Assembly: GCA_002478145.1 (NCBI GenBank)
Contig: DLMI01000059.1
Coordinates: forward strand, 108,764 to 118,998
Length of the DNA: 10,235 bases
Source of the DNA: Acidobacteria bacterium UBA7540
GTDB lineage: Bacteria > Acidobacteriota > Terriglobia > UBA7540
Reading direction: 5' to 3'
The notes beneath the pieces are model-generated. The model was not told the origin of the DNA. It searched no databases and was given only the letters and a program-made list of their open reading frames with translations. Every line of letters starts with the position of its first letter. The first letter of the stretch is position 1. Positions 1-5,922 of the stretch are shown here, in pieces. Position numbers and translations under genes: made by a program.

Positions 1-86
1 GCCCCCGCGCGGGGGCGAACCAAATCTCCAATCTCTAATCCAACCGCACCCAAGGTTTCAATCCACGCCCCCGTGCGGGGCCGAAC
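1..86 (-). CRISPR. Edge of a type I-C-like CRISPR array (one partial repeat, one spacer, one full repeat)
   Basis: A full 32-nt repeat lies at 55-86. On the minus strand it starts GTTCGGCCCC and ends GGGGCGTGGATTGAAAC, which is the classic type I-C pattern: a GC-rich CCCC/GGGG hairpin followed by the GTGGATTGAAAC tail that becomes the crRNA 5' handle. Positions 1-20 are the matching last 20 nt (plus-strand reading) of a second repeat, agreeing at 18 of 20 positions, so the array continues out of the window to the left. The spacer between them is 21-54 (34 nt), a usual I-C length. The GAAAC end puts crRNA transcription on the minus strand, leftwards, so a leader would be expected at 87 and above. 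There are only 51 GC-rich bases before rmuC, with no AT-rich leader. No cas genes are visible. With one spacer in view the call is good but not certain. Confidence 0.72.
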
Positions 87-137
87 GCGCGGTGACCGCC
101 TCGGGATTCTCCGGCACGCGGGCACGGGCCGTTAGAC

Positions 138-2039
138 CTATACCTCCCCGCCTTGCCCTGTATCGCTTTCGTCCTCCGGTGTCGCCGGAAGCGCTGGCGC
201 CTCTAGGGCAGCCTCGACTAGTTCAGCGGGTAAAGTCTTCAAAGGCTTAACCCCTAGCTCTCTGAGCTTTTCAGCCTGACGGATCAAATTGCCCTTGCCG
301 GTGTGTAACTTTGAGTGAGCGCTGTCGTAGCTGTCTTTTGCTTGAGCTAAGGCTTGGCCCAGCGTCTCGAGGTCTTCAACAAACCCCACAAGCTTGTCGT
401 ACAGTAGTGCGCCGCGCTTCACGATCTCCTGGACACTTCGCTTTTGTAGCTCCTGCCTCCACAGGTTCGCGACAATGCGAACCACAAATAGCAGGCTGCT
501 TGGACTAACCAGGAGCACGTTTTTCTGCCAAGCTTCCTGCCAAAGCCTGCTGTCCTTCGCGACAGCGAGTATGAACGCCGGCTCGATCGGGACAAACATC
601 ATGACGAAATCGAGCGATTTCAGTGCATCGATTGATTGATAATTGCTGGCCGAGAGCCCGTTTATGTGGCTACGAACGGACGCTACGTGTCGCTGGACTG
701 CGACTGCCCGAGCGGCATCGTTGTCGGCACTAGTGTACTCTTCATACGCGACTAACGAGACCTTTGCATCTGCAACGAGATTTCTATTCTCGGGAAGATG
801 AATGACTGCGTCGGGCTGGACCCTGGAACCATCTTCCTTGGTATACGTTGGCCTCATGAGGTAATCAAGGTCTTTGCGGAGGCCGAAGTCCTCTAACACT
901 CGCTCAAGAACCATTTCGCCCCAATTCCCCTGGGTCTTGCTTTGGCCTTTGAGGGCCAGAGTGAGGTTATTGGCCTCCTGCGAGAGTTGTTGGTTGAGCC
1001 CCATGAGCTGTTTCACCTGCTCGGCGAGGGCGCTGCGGTCCTTCCCTTCTTGCACATAGACCTCTTCCACCTTCGCTTGAAAGTCATGGATTTTGGTCCT
1101 TAGCGGTTCGAGAATCTGGCCGATATTGGCCTTATTCTGTTCGGTAAACCGTTGCGCCTTTTCTTCGAGGATCTTATTAGCAAGGGACTCAAAGCTTGCG
1201 GAGAACTTCTGCTCCGCTTCGTTGAGAAGGGCCAGTTTTTCGGCACTCTGCTTGCGCTCAGCATCCAGTGTGGTCGTCAGCTCTGCCAGATGGGTCCTGA
1301 GGCGCTGCTGCTCTGCTAGCAATTGGTCACACTTCGTCGCAAGCTGGGACGATTCGCTTTCCAGGCTCGTAATTTGCCCCTGCTGCCCCGCTAAAGTGGA
1401 CTCTGAGCTCCCAAGTTGCTGGCGTAAGTCGGCGACTTGTTGGTTGAGCTGCTGTTTCTCCGCTGTGGCTGCATTGAGCGCCTTCTCCACCTCCGGCAAA
1501 CGCGCGCTTTGCTCAGCCAGTGTTGCCGACCGATTTGTTTCTTCTTGCAGCCGGGACCGGAGTGTTTCCAACGCGTCAAGATCGGCCTTGTGTTCAGCCT
1601 CTAATGCAGTCAGTCGTCCTTCCAGGGATTCAAGAGCAAGGGTGCGCTCCGCTAACTGGGTTGCGATGCGGGTGTTCTCCTCCTGACGAGAATTCAGTTG
1701 AGACACATACTCAGCGAGCTGGGCTTCGAGTGTGGGCACTCTAGTCGCCCGTTCTTGGAGTCGGGTGCGCTCGTCACGCATGACGTCAAGCTGGCCACGC
1801 AGTTCCGTGGCCTTGGTTTCGGACTCGGTTTGCCTCGTCCGGTGCTGGCTCAGATCTTCGGTGACGGAGAAAACTCGTTCGTTGAGCCGGGCAATTTCAG
1901 TCTGACTCTCGCTCTTCGCCTGACTGCGGGCCATCTCGGCGAGCTTCCGCAGAAGCAGCCACACGACGGCAGCACCGAGCAGGGCACCAAACAGTACGCT
2001 AATGGCCAGGGAAATTAACTGCGTGGGTTGTTGTCCCAT
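138..2039 (-). CDS. rmuC: DNA recombination protein RmuC
   Basis: This is a 633-aa RmuC-family protein. E. coli RmuC limits rearrangements at inverted repeats and is predicted to be a PD-(D/E)XK-type nuclease anchored to the membrane. An N-terminal transmembrane segment spans about residues 9-30. A long Q/E/L/R-rich coiled coil follows (about 35-300). The conserved RmuC core runs from about 365 to 590, with GNWGEMVLERVLE (371-383), QPDAVIHLPE (408-417) and VADAKVSL (422-429). The acidic and lysine residues E375/E379, D410, D424 and K426 fit a nuclease-like active site. The ATG has a strong ribosome site, AAGGAGG, four bases upstream. Only 27 bp separate it from the OLD nuclease gene, so the two are almost certainly co-transcribed. 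The coiled coil is long for the family, though this region varies widely. Family assignment is secure; a role in defence is inferred from neighbours only. Confidence 0.93.
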   Translation of the reverse strand: MGQQPTQLISLAISVLFGALLGAAVVWLLLRKLAEMARSQAKSESQTEIARLNERVFSVTEDLSQHRTRQTESETKATELRGQLDVMRDERTRLQERATRVPTLEAQLAEYVSQLNSRQEENTRIATQLAERTLALESLEGRLTALEAEHKADLDALETLRSRLQEETNRSATLAEQSARLPEVEKALNAATAEKQQLNQQVADLRQQLGSSESTLAGQQGQITSLESESSQLATKCDQLLAEQQRLRTHLAELTTTLDAERKQSAEKLALLNEAEQKFSASFESLANKILEEKAQRFTEQNKANIGQILEPLRTKIHDFQAKVEEVYVQEGKDRSALAEQVKQLMGLNQQLSQEANNLTLALKGQSKTQGNWGEMVLERVLEDFGLRKDLDYLMRPTYTKEDGSRVQPDAVIHLPENRNLVADAKVSLVAYEEYTSADNDAARAVAVQRHVASVRSHINGLSASNYQSIDALKSLDFVMMFVPIEPAFILAVAKDSRLWQEAWQKNVLLVSPSSLLFVVRIVANLWRQELQKRSVQEIVKRGALLYDKLVGFVEDLETLGQALAQAKDSYDSAHSKLHTGKGNLIRQAEKLRELGVKPLKTLPAELVEAALEAPALPATPEDESDTGQGGEV

Positions 2040-2066
2040 TTCTCCTCCTTGTTCCTCGGCCCGCTA

Positions 2067-3797
2067 CTACTCCAGCACCCATTCCTCCGGCCTCTCGGGC
2101 ATACTCTTCTCGGCCCACCCAGTAACCCGTGCACACAAATCGGCCATCGAGGTGTATTTGCCAGGGTGGGTTCCTTGCAGTATGCCGTCGACCATGGACC
2201 GGAGGCGTTCGAACGAGGCCTCCCTATCGAAATCCGGTCGCGAGAGTACCCTCAAGGCGTGGAAGGGCTTGTCCGACGCCAGACTTCGCCCGAAGTAGTA
2301 CTGCTCGAAGTCGGGGACATGCACTATAGCGCTCGAGGTTGGGTGTTGCGGGTTTCTCGCTGCTAAGGCTTCTAGGATTCTTTCGTTGATAGTCCACATG
2401 GGGTTCCGCTGCCACTTCCCTCCACGTAGGGCCCGCGGTGCATCGGAGTCATGCACAACAGTGTAGGGCGTTCCGAACTGATTGAGAATCTTTTGGAATA
2501 AAGGCAGGTTCGCTTTGCCCAAGCAATTGACCACGCACGTCCGTCCAGCGGCCGCGTCCGACCTTCGGCTGAGGAGCACGTTTATGACGGCGTGCTCCGT
2601 TTCGCCTTCCACCAGCATCACACGGTCAGCAAAGAAGAACTCTGAGACGGTCGGATGACAGGACCGAATCATCTTGAGGTTCTCACGTTCCTCGTCGCTG
2701 AAGGCGGCTTTATCGGTCGAGAATAACCGGGTTCGTTGCTCGCCCTCCCGAGCGACCCGAACGATCGTCGTGTGGGGCTTCGAAACATCGACGAAGACCG
2801 GCGAGTGCGTAGTAGCGAGGACTTGCCACTCGGGCACTTGCGCAAGCGCGTAGAGTGCCTCTCGTGCGGCGCGCACCATCGGCGGGTGCAAAAAGGATTC
2901 CGGTTCTTCGATCAGGAGAACCCTCTGACGATCCGGTGTGATCATGGTCTTGCCGTGCTTCACGCGACCGATGTCTGCGAGCGTTCCCAAGGCGGACCAC
3001 AAGAACGTCCGGCGCAACCCCGCCCCCTGCTGGGCCAGAGGAAGCCAACCCTCCCCGGGGCCTCTTACACGTATGTAACTACCGGCTCCGACTGCCTTCT
3101 CCGGCTCGAACTTTCCAATCATGGGGGTAAAATCCACCGCGTAGCCGGGGAATATAGAGCCTATGCGGCTTGCTATCCGATTAGTCGCTTCAGATAGCTG
3201 CGCCCCGACTTCCTTTGCAAGCTCTTCCGTGAGTTTCTTCAGAGCACCGACAACCTCAGCGGTGCGACCCTCATCAGCCTTAATAGCGGTCTTCGCGGCA
3301 GACGTCAGGATTTCCACGATCTGGGTTTCTGTGGTAGCCGCATCGTCCGTCGGGCGGACGCGAAGAGGCAGCGGTATTCGACTGGCGATCAGGGTATCCC
3401 AGCCGCCCATTCCGCCGGCCACCCAGGCCCGCTTGTCAGGATCCCAGGAAAACTTTGCCCCTTTCTGATCCGGTGCGGACCACTCCCATTTCACTCGGAC
3501 GCAGTCTCCGTACTTTGGGTCACTATGCTTCCACTTTGCACCGACCGTCTCGATGTCTTCACTGCCGAGATCACCAAAGACCGCGATAATGGCGACGGAA
3601 TTCGCGGGGTCCTCATTTCGAAAGTTTTTGAGGGTTAGTGGTGCCCCGACGCTCGCAAAGGCCTCGTAAGCATCTAGGATCATTGACTTGCCGACGTTGT
3701 TGGGCCCTATAAGTACGACGATATCATCGACATCGAACTCGTACCCAGCATCGTCGATGCACCCGAAGTTAGTAATCTTCAGCGCTCTCAGTCTCAT
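2067..3797 (-). CDS. OLD-family ATP-dependent endonuclease (AAA/ABC ATPase plus TOPRIM), GajA-like
   Basis: This 576-aa protein has the architecture of OLD (overcoming lysogenization defect) nucleases. The ABC/SMC-type ATPase half shows Walker A GPNNVGKS (31-38), a signature-like QQGAGLRR (256-263), Walker B VLLIEEPESFLHP (293-305) and the H-loop TTHSP (329-333). The TOPRIM half shows LVEGETE (395-401, metal-binding E397) and VHDSDAP (448-454, D450 and D452). Such enzymes cut DNA under ATP control; P2 Old and Gabija GajA are anti-phage examples of similar length. GajA needs the UvrD-like helicase GajB, which is not present on either side, so this is a class 1 (solo) OLD or one paired with RmuC. 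The ATG is preceded by GGAGGAGG about 7 nt upstream. It lies between the small basic ORF and rmuC on the same strand. All key motifs are intact. Confidence 0.92.
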   Translation of the reverse strand: MRLRALKITNFGCIDDAGYEFDVDDIVVLIGPNNVGKSMILDAYEAFASVGAPLTLKNFRNEDPANSVAIIAVFGDLGSEDIETVGAKWKHSDPKYGDCVRVKWEWSAPDQKGAKFSWDPDKRAWVAGGMGGWDTLIASRIPLPLRVRPTDDAATTETQIVEILTSAAKTAIKADEGRTAEVVGALKKLTEELAKEVGAQLSEATNRIASRIGSIFPGYAVDFTPMIGKFEPEKAVGAGSYIRVRGPGEGWLPLAQQGAGLRRTFLWSALGTLADIGRVKHGKTMITPDRQRVLLIEEPESFLHPPMVRAAREALYALAQVPEWQVLATTHSPVFVDVSKPHTTIVRVAREGEQRTRLFSTDKAAFSDEERENLKMIRSCHPTVSEFFFADRVMLVEGETEHAVINVLLSRRSDAAAGRTCVVNCLGKANLPLFQKILNQFGTPYTVVHDSDAPRALRGGKWQRNPMWTINERILEALAARNPQHPTSSAIVHVPDFEQYYFGRSLASDKPFHALRVLSRPDFDREASFERLRSMVDGILQGTHPGKYTSMADLCARVTGWAEKSMPERPEEWVLE

Positions 3798-3879
3798 CCT
3801 CTCGCCTCCTCCCCTCGGCAGCTTGTCTCGGCTGGGTGGCGCAGGCGTGTGCCTCTCAACATGTCTGCGAACAGGGCAA

Positions 3880-3895
3880 CTCCTGCTTGCAGGAG
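3880..3895. other. Short perfect hairpin between the small ORF and the OLD gene
   Basis: CTCCTGC is followed by TT and then GCAGGAG, a perfect 7-bp inverted repeat that would fold as a 6-bp stem with a CTTG tetraloop. No T-run follows on either strand, so it is not a canonical terminator. It sits in the 120-bp gap ahead of the OLD gene and could be an RNA processing or protein-binding site. This is a direct sequence observation; function is unknown. Confidence 0.4.
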
Positions 3896-3917
3896 CTGGA
3901 CCAGGCTCCGGGCGTTC

Positions 3918-4061
3918 TTATCGTTTCGTCGAGCGCTTGGGGCTGTGGCGACGCTGAGACAATGCTGAGGCGGCCACGCTACGGACTGCCTTGCTTCTTG
4001 CGTGCATCAGCCGAGATGCTTTCCGAACAACGCGTCGTGACGTTCTGTGGCAGATGGACAT
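3918..4061 (-). CDS. Small, highly basic 47-aa protein of unknown function
   Basis: An ATG ten bases after the ImmA stop codon opens a 47-codon frame. A TAGGAG ribosome site, made partly from the ImmA stop codon itself, lies exactly 7 nt upstream. The peptide is extremely basic (over a third Arg/Lys) and reads MSICHRTSRR at its start, SKAVRSVAASALSQRR in the middle, and ends KRSTKR. The RTS...K..S...SK.V.SVA.SALSQ pattern reminds me of a family of short basic hypothetical proteins seen in many bacterial genomes; this is recollection and was not checked. Placement between immA and the OLD gene, same strand, suggests it belongs to the operon. It could be a nucleic-acid-binding accessory or, less likely, a chance ORF in a gap. 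I do not assign a function. Confidence 0.5.
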   Translation of the reverse strand: MSICHRTSRRVVRKASRLMHARSKAVRSVAASALSQRRHSPKRSTKR

Positions 4062-4071
4062 GAGTGGTCTC

Positions 4072-4674
4072 CTACCGATCAAAATTGTCGTACCGTAACC
4101 TCTTCGCGATCACTGCGTCGGATACTTGGAAGACGTCCTTCAGCGCTTCCGTCACATACTCTAGGAAGGCTTCGGGCTCGCCTTGCCGACTGAATCCTAT
4201 GCGCTCGGCGGCATCGGCGGCCGATTGGAATTGAGCCCTCAGATGGGCCGTGGGCACCAACACCAGCCCGGCGAAGGCGTATGCTTGGTACTCAAGCCAG
4301 TTGTAATCGGTTTCGTCCACTTCCCTCTGGAATTGCTTCCACTCGTTCAGGCTGGCGAACTTGAGCTCGGTGTAAATATCCCTGTGCATGTAGAGGTGCC
4401 CGAGTTCATGTGCGAGTGTGAAGCGATAGCGGTTTAGTCGTCTCTCAAGGATGAACTGGTCGACAGTAATGCAGGACAAGTCGCTGGAGATGAAACCATC
4501 GATCTCAAGAAGGTCGCGCAATCCGGGCAAGGGGATGATGTCGAGGCCGCATTTGATTTCGGCGATCTCTTCGATCGGTGTTGGAATGGAGCCCTCCGCA
4601 TGAAATTCGCGCAGGAACTGCTCGGATATTCTACGGATTTCGCTGTAAGAGAGGCGGCGGACGGGGATTCTAAT
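4072..4674 (-). CDS. ImmA/IrrE-family metallo-endopeptidase, ATT start proposed
   Basis: This is a COG2856/ImmA-IrrE zinc peptidase. With the proposed start it is 200 aa, with the zinc motif HELGH at 89-93 and the third ligand probably E128 in WLEYQAYAFAG. Family members cleave a partner XRE repressor after DNA damage or phage signals. The frame shows good family similarity well upstream of the first standard start (TTG at 4530): residues such as SIPTPIEEIAEI and LDIIPLPGL are typical of the family N-terminus. No ATG, GTG or TTG exists between 4530 and the in-frame stop at 4693-4695. An ATT at 4674 has AAGGGAG placed 7 nt upstream and shares one base with the XRE stop (ATTAG), so I infer an ATT start with translational coupling. 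A +1 frameshift from the XRE gene is the alternative. The protease call itself is firm. Confidence 0.85.
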   Translation of the reverse strand: MRIPVRRLSYSEIRRISEQFLREFHAEGSIPTPIEEIAEIKCGLDIIPLPGLRDLLEIDGFISSDLSCITVDQFILERRLNRYRFTLAHELGHLYMHRDIYTELKFASLNEWKQFQREVDETDYNWLEYQAYAFAGLVLVPTAHLRAQFQSAADAAERIGFSRQGEPEAFLEYVTEALKDVFQVSDAVIAKRLRYDNFDR

Positions 4675-5047
4675 CGGGTTGCTCCCTTCGGATCATTTCC
4701 ACGAGTTGATCGACGTTTTCCGGCGTAACCTTTCGCCCCCTCAGGGTCCGGAACAATAGCGGCAAGCGACCGACCAGTTTCTCGTCGGCTTGGAGGTCAG
4801 CCGGGAGCTGCCCGCGCGCTGCGGCAGCTCTGTCAAAGAACTCGATCCATTCTTCGCTTCCCTCCTTGAGGGCCAGTGCCTTAGCGTACTCTCGCATCTT
4901 CTGCGGCGACTCGGGGGGAGGAAACACTCCTCGCTCAAGCCGGCTGACGTTTCCAGGGTCATAGCCGTTCGCCTCACAGAAGCGACGTAAGCTCCATCCC
5001 TTCCTCGTCCTCAGTTCTTTGAAGTAGGACCCAAATGTCGAAGCCAC
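4670..5047 (-). CDS. XRE-family transcriptional regulator, predicted partner of the ImmA/IrrE peptidase
   Basis: This is a 125-aa protein with an N-terminal helix-turn-helix (about residues 5-60): FGSYFKELRTRKGWSLRRFC, then NVSRLERGVFPP, the usual XRE recognition-helix pattern. The C-terminal half, rich in acidic and hydrophobic residues, would be the dimerisation and protease-sensitive part. A GTG at 5062 would give 5 more residues, but the perfect AGGAGG at 5054-5059 lies inside that extension, exactly 6 nt before the GTG at 5047; I chose the latter. Its stop overlaps the proposed ImmA start. Such pairs (ImmR/ImmA, DdrO/IrrE) are switches: the regulator represses until the peptidase cleaves it. 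The palindrome over its own -10 suggests autorepression of the whole downstream operon. Confidence 0.9.
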   Translation of the reverse strand: MASTFGSYFKELRTRKGWSLRRFCEANGYDPGNVSRLERGVFPPPESPQKMREYAKALALKEGSEEWIEFFDRAAAARGQLPADLQADEKLVGRLPLLFRTLRGRKVTPENVDQLVEMIRREQPD

Positions 5048-5067
5048 TTCGCACCTCCTCACACTCT

Positions 5068-5086
5068 GTTGTAGTCATAGTACAAC
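5068..5086. promoter_or_regulatory. Candidate XRE operator palindrome
   Basis: GTTGTA (5068-5073) and TACAAC (5081-5086) form a perfect 6-bp inverted repeat with a 7-nt centre, a typical size for an XRE dimer site. It covers the -10 box of the promoter for the XRE gene, so bound protein would block RNA polymerase. This is a direct sequence observation; the link to this regulator is inferred. Confidence 0.6.
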
Positions 5087-5106
5087 GCTGACCGTGTGCC
5101 TGTCAA
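5077..5106 (-). promoter_or_regulatory. Sigma70-like promoter of the XRE-ImmA-OLD-RmuC operon
   Basis: On the minus strand a perfect TTGACA -35 box (5101-5106) is followed after 18 nt by TACTAT (5077-5082, 4 of 6 matches to TATAAT). Transcription would begin near 5069, leaving a leader of only about 20 nt that carries the AGGAGG ribosome site. The operator palindrome overlaps the -10 box. AT-rich DNA (ATTTTTGATTTTT) lies just upstream and could act as an UP element. Confidence 0.65.
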
Positions 5107-5202
5107 GCAATTTTTGATTTTTGGGGCCACTTCTCCGGAGGTCCTAACACCCAGCGCCGAGCCCCCTTCCTTCCGCCCGTCAACGGCAGGGAATTCAAAT
5201 AG

Positions 5203-5230
5203 TTCACAGTCCACAGTTTACAGTTCACAG
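5203..5230. repeat. Heptad tandem repeat, TTCACAG type (4 units)
   Basis: Four adjacent 7-nt units: TTCACAG, TCCACAG, TTTACAG, TTCACAG. They differ only at positions 2-3. This resembles the short tandemly repeated heptanucleotides (STRR) known from filamentous cyanobacteria, though relatedness is not implied. Confidence 0.8.
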
Positions 5231-5250
5231 TAAGAATCCATAACGCCTTC

Positions 5251-5296
5251 TGCTTACTGCCGACTGCCTAGCCCTAACTGCCTGTCGCTTACTGCC
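5251..5296. repeat. Heptad tandem repeat, GCTTACT/GCCGACT type (about 6-7 degenerate units)
   Basis: In 7-nt register the sequence reads GCTTACT, GCCGACT, GCCTAGC, CCTAACT, GCCTGTC, GCTTACT, GCC. The GCC/ACT pattern recurs every 7 bases with heavy drift. It is a different motif from the neighbouring heptad blocks but has the same period. Confidence 0.6.
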
Positions 5297-5333
5297 TTCG
5301 GATTCCCACCCCCTGAATCTTCAGTTTCAGCGC

Positions 5334-5362
5334 TTGACACGCGGCCGGAAATATGGTAGCCT
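5334..5362 (+). promoter_or_regulatory. Orphan rightward promoter-like sequence
   Basis: A perfect TTGACA (5334-5339) is followed after 17 nt by TAGCCT (5357-5362, matching TATAAT at 3 of 6). It points right, into DNA without a recognisable gene, and opposite to the flanking operons. It may drive a small RNA or be a relic of a lost gene. Confidence 0.4.
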
Positions 5363-5600
5363 ACGGTAGTTGGCATATGCTGAAGGCACCGCCATTCCGG
5401 TTGGAAGGGGCCCTAAATCGCCGTCGCGATTGGGGAAGATTGCAGCGATAGTCAAAAAAGATACTAAATAGAGGGAACGAACCTAAGCATTTATTGGAAA
5501 CACAGCACTTAGCTGTTTCTGGAGCGAAAAACGAACTCAAAACGAACTCGATTTTGAGTGCAAAAAGCGCTTATCAAAGCGGAAAAGTAGGCTTCGGGCG
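5363..5600 (+). other. AT-rich segment with two hairpins downstream of the orphan promoter; possible small RNA
   Basis: After the promoter the base composition turns AT-rich, unlike the rest of the window. Two stem-loops stand out. One is at 5498-5518, AAACA(C)AGC pairing with GCTGTTT through one bulge. The other is at 5535-5559, a perfect 8-bp stem ACTCAAAA/TTTTGAGT with a 9-nt loop. Only a 24-codon frame (ATG near 5376) exists, with no ribosome site. No known RNA family is recognised, and no clear T-run terminator follows. This could be a noncoding RNA, a regulatory region left from a deleted gene, or plain AT-rich spacer. Confidence 0.25.
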
Positions 5601-5603
5601 CCA

Positions 5604-5638
5604 GGGGTTGGGGGCTGGGGCCTAGGGGCTAGGGGCTG
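5604..5638. repeat. Heptad tandem repeat, GGGGCTG type (5 units)
   Basis: Five in-phase units: GGGGTTG, GGGGCTG, GGGCCTA, GGGGCTA, GGGGCTG. It is the reverse complement of the heptad type found at 8836-8863 just left of the insertion sequence. Confidence 0.8.
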
Positions 5639-5645
5639 GACTAGG

Positions 5646-5715
5646 ATTCAGGAGTCAGGAGGCAGGAAAAACAGGTGTCAGGTGTCAGGTGTCAGGTTTC
5701 AGGTGTCAGGGGCCA
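5646..5715. repeat. Heptad tandem repeat, GGTGTCA type (about 10 units)
   Basis: Units in one 7-nt register: ATTCAGG, AGTCAGG, AGGCAGG, AAAAACA, then GGTGTCA three times, GGTTTCA, GGTGTCA, GGGGCCA. The central GGTGTCA copies are identical, suggesting recent slippage or expansion; the edges are degraded. No coding potential is evident. Confidence 0.85.
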
Positions 5716-5745
5716 GAAGTGCGGTTGCCTGGCAGTACTATGCGG

Positions 5746-5761
5746 CCCGCCTGCCGGCGGG
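5746..5761. other. GC-rich hairpin
   Basis: CCCGCC, loop TGCC, GGCGGG: a perfect 6-bp GC stem with a tetraloop, immediately after the GGTGTCA heptad block. No T-run follows, so an intrinsic terminator is unlikely. It may be a REP-like element. Confidence 0.4.
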
Positions 5762-5922
5762 TTACTGCCCGCCCGAACCCGCTCCCGAGAATGTATCAAG
5801 GGGGACGAAAAGCCCGCAACGGGGCAGGCTGCACAGCGAATCAAGCGGCAGCCTGGGACGTGGTTGTTACTTCTCGACCCTCGACTTTCGACTTCTCGAC
5901 TTCGAGAAATTGAACGAGCAAC

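Noticed and set aside
87..137. A further spacer-repeat unit or I-C leader
   Set aside because: The GC-rich 51 bases show no GTTTCAATCCAC motif and no AT-rich leader. A weak likeness to the repeat around 129-134 (CACGGGCCGTTAG) is too poor to call.
1093..1686. 197-codon plus-strand frame opposite rmuC
   Set aside because: A Ser/Cys-rich antisense of the RmuC coiled coil; no ribosome site or domain.
2067..3797. A complete Gabija system
   Set aside because: The GajA-like protein is present, but no GajB (UvrD-type helicase) gene lies on either side.
3688..4063. Plus-strand frames of 75-89 codons across the gap ahead of the OLD gene
   Set aside because: They lie opposite the OLD gene start and the small basic ORF, lack ribosome sites and show no family resemblance.
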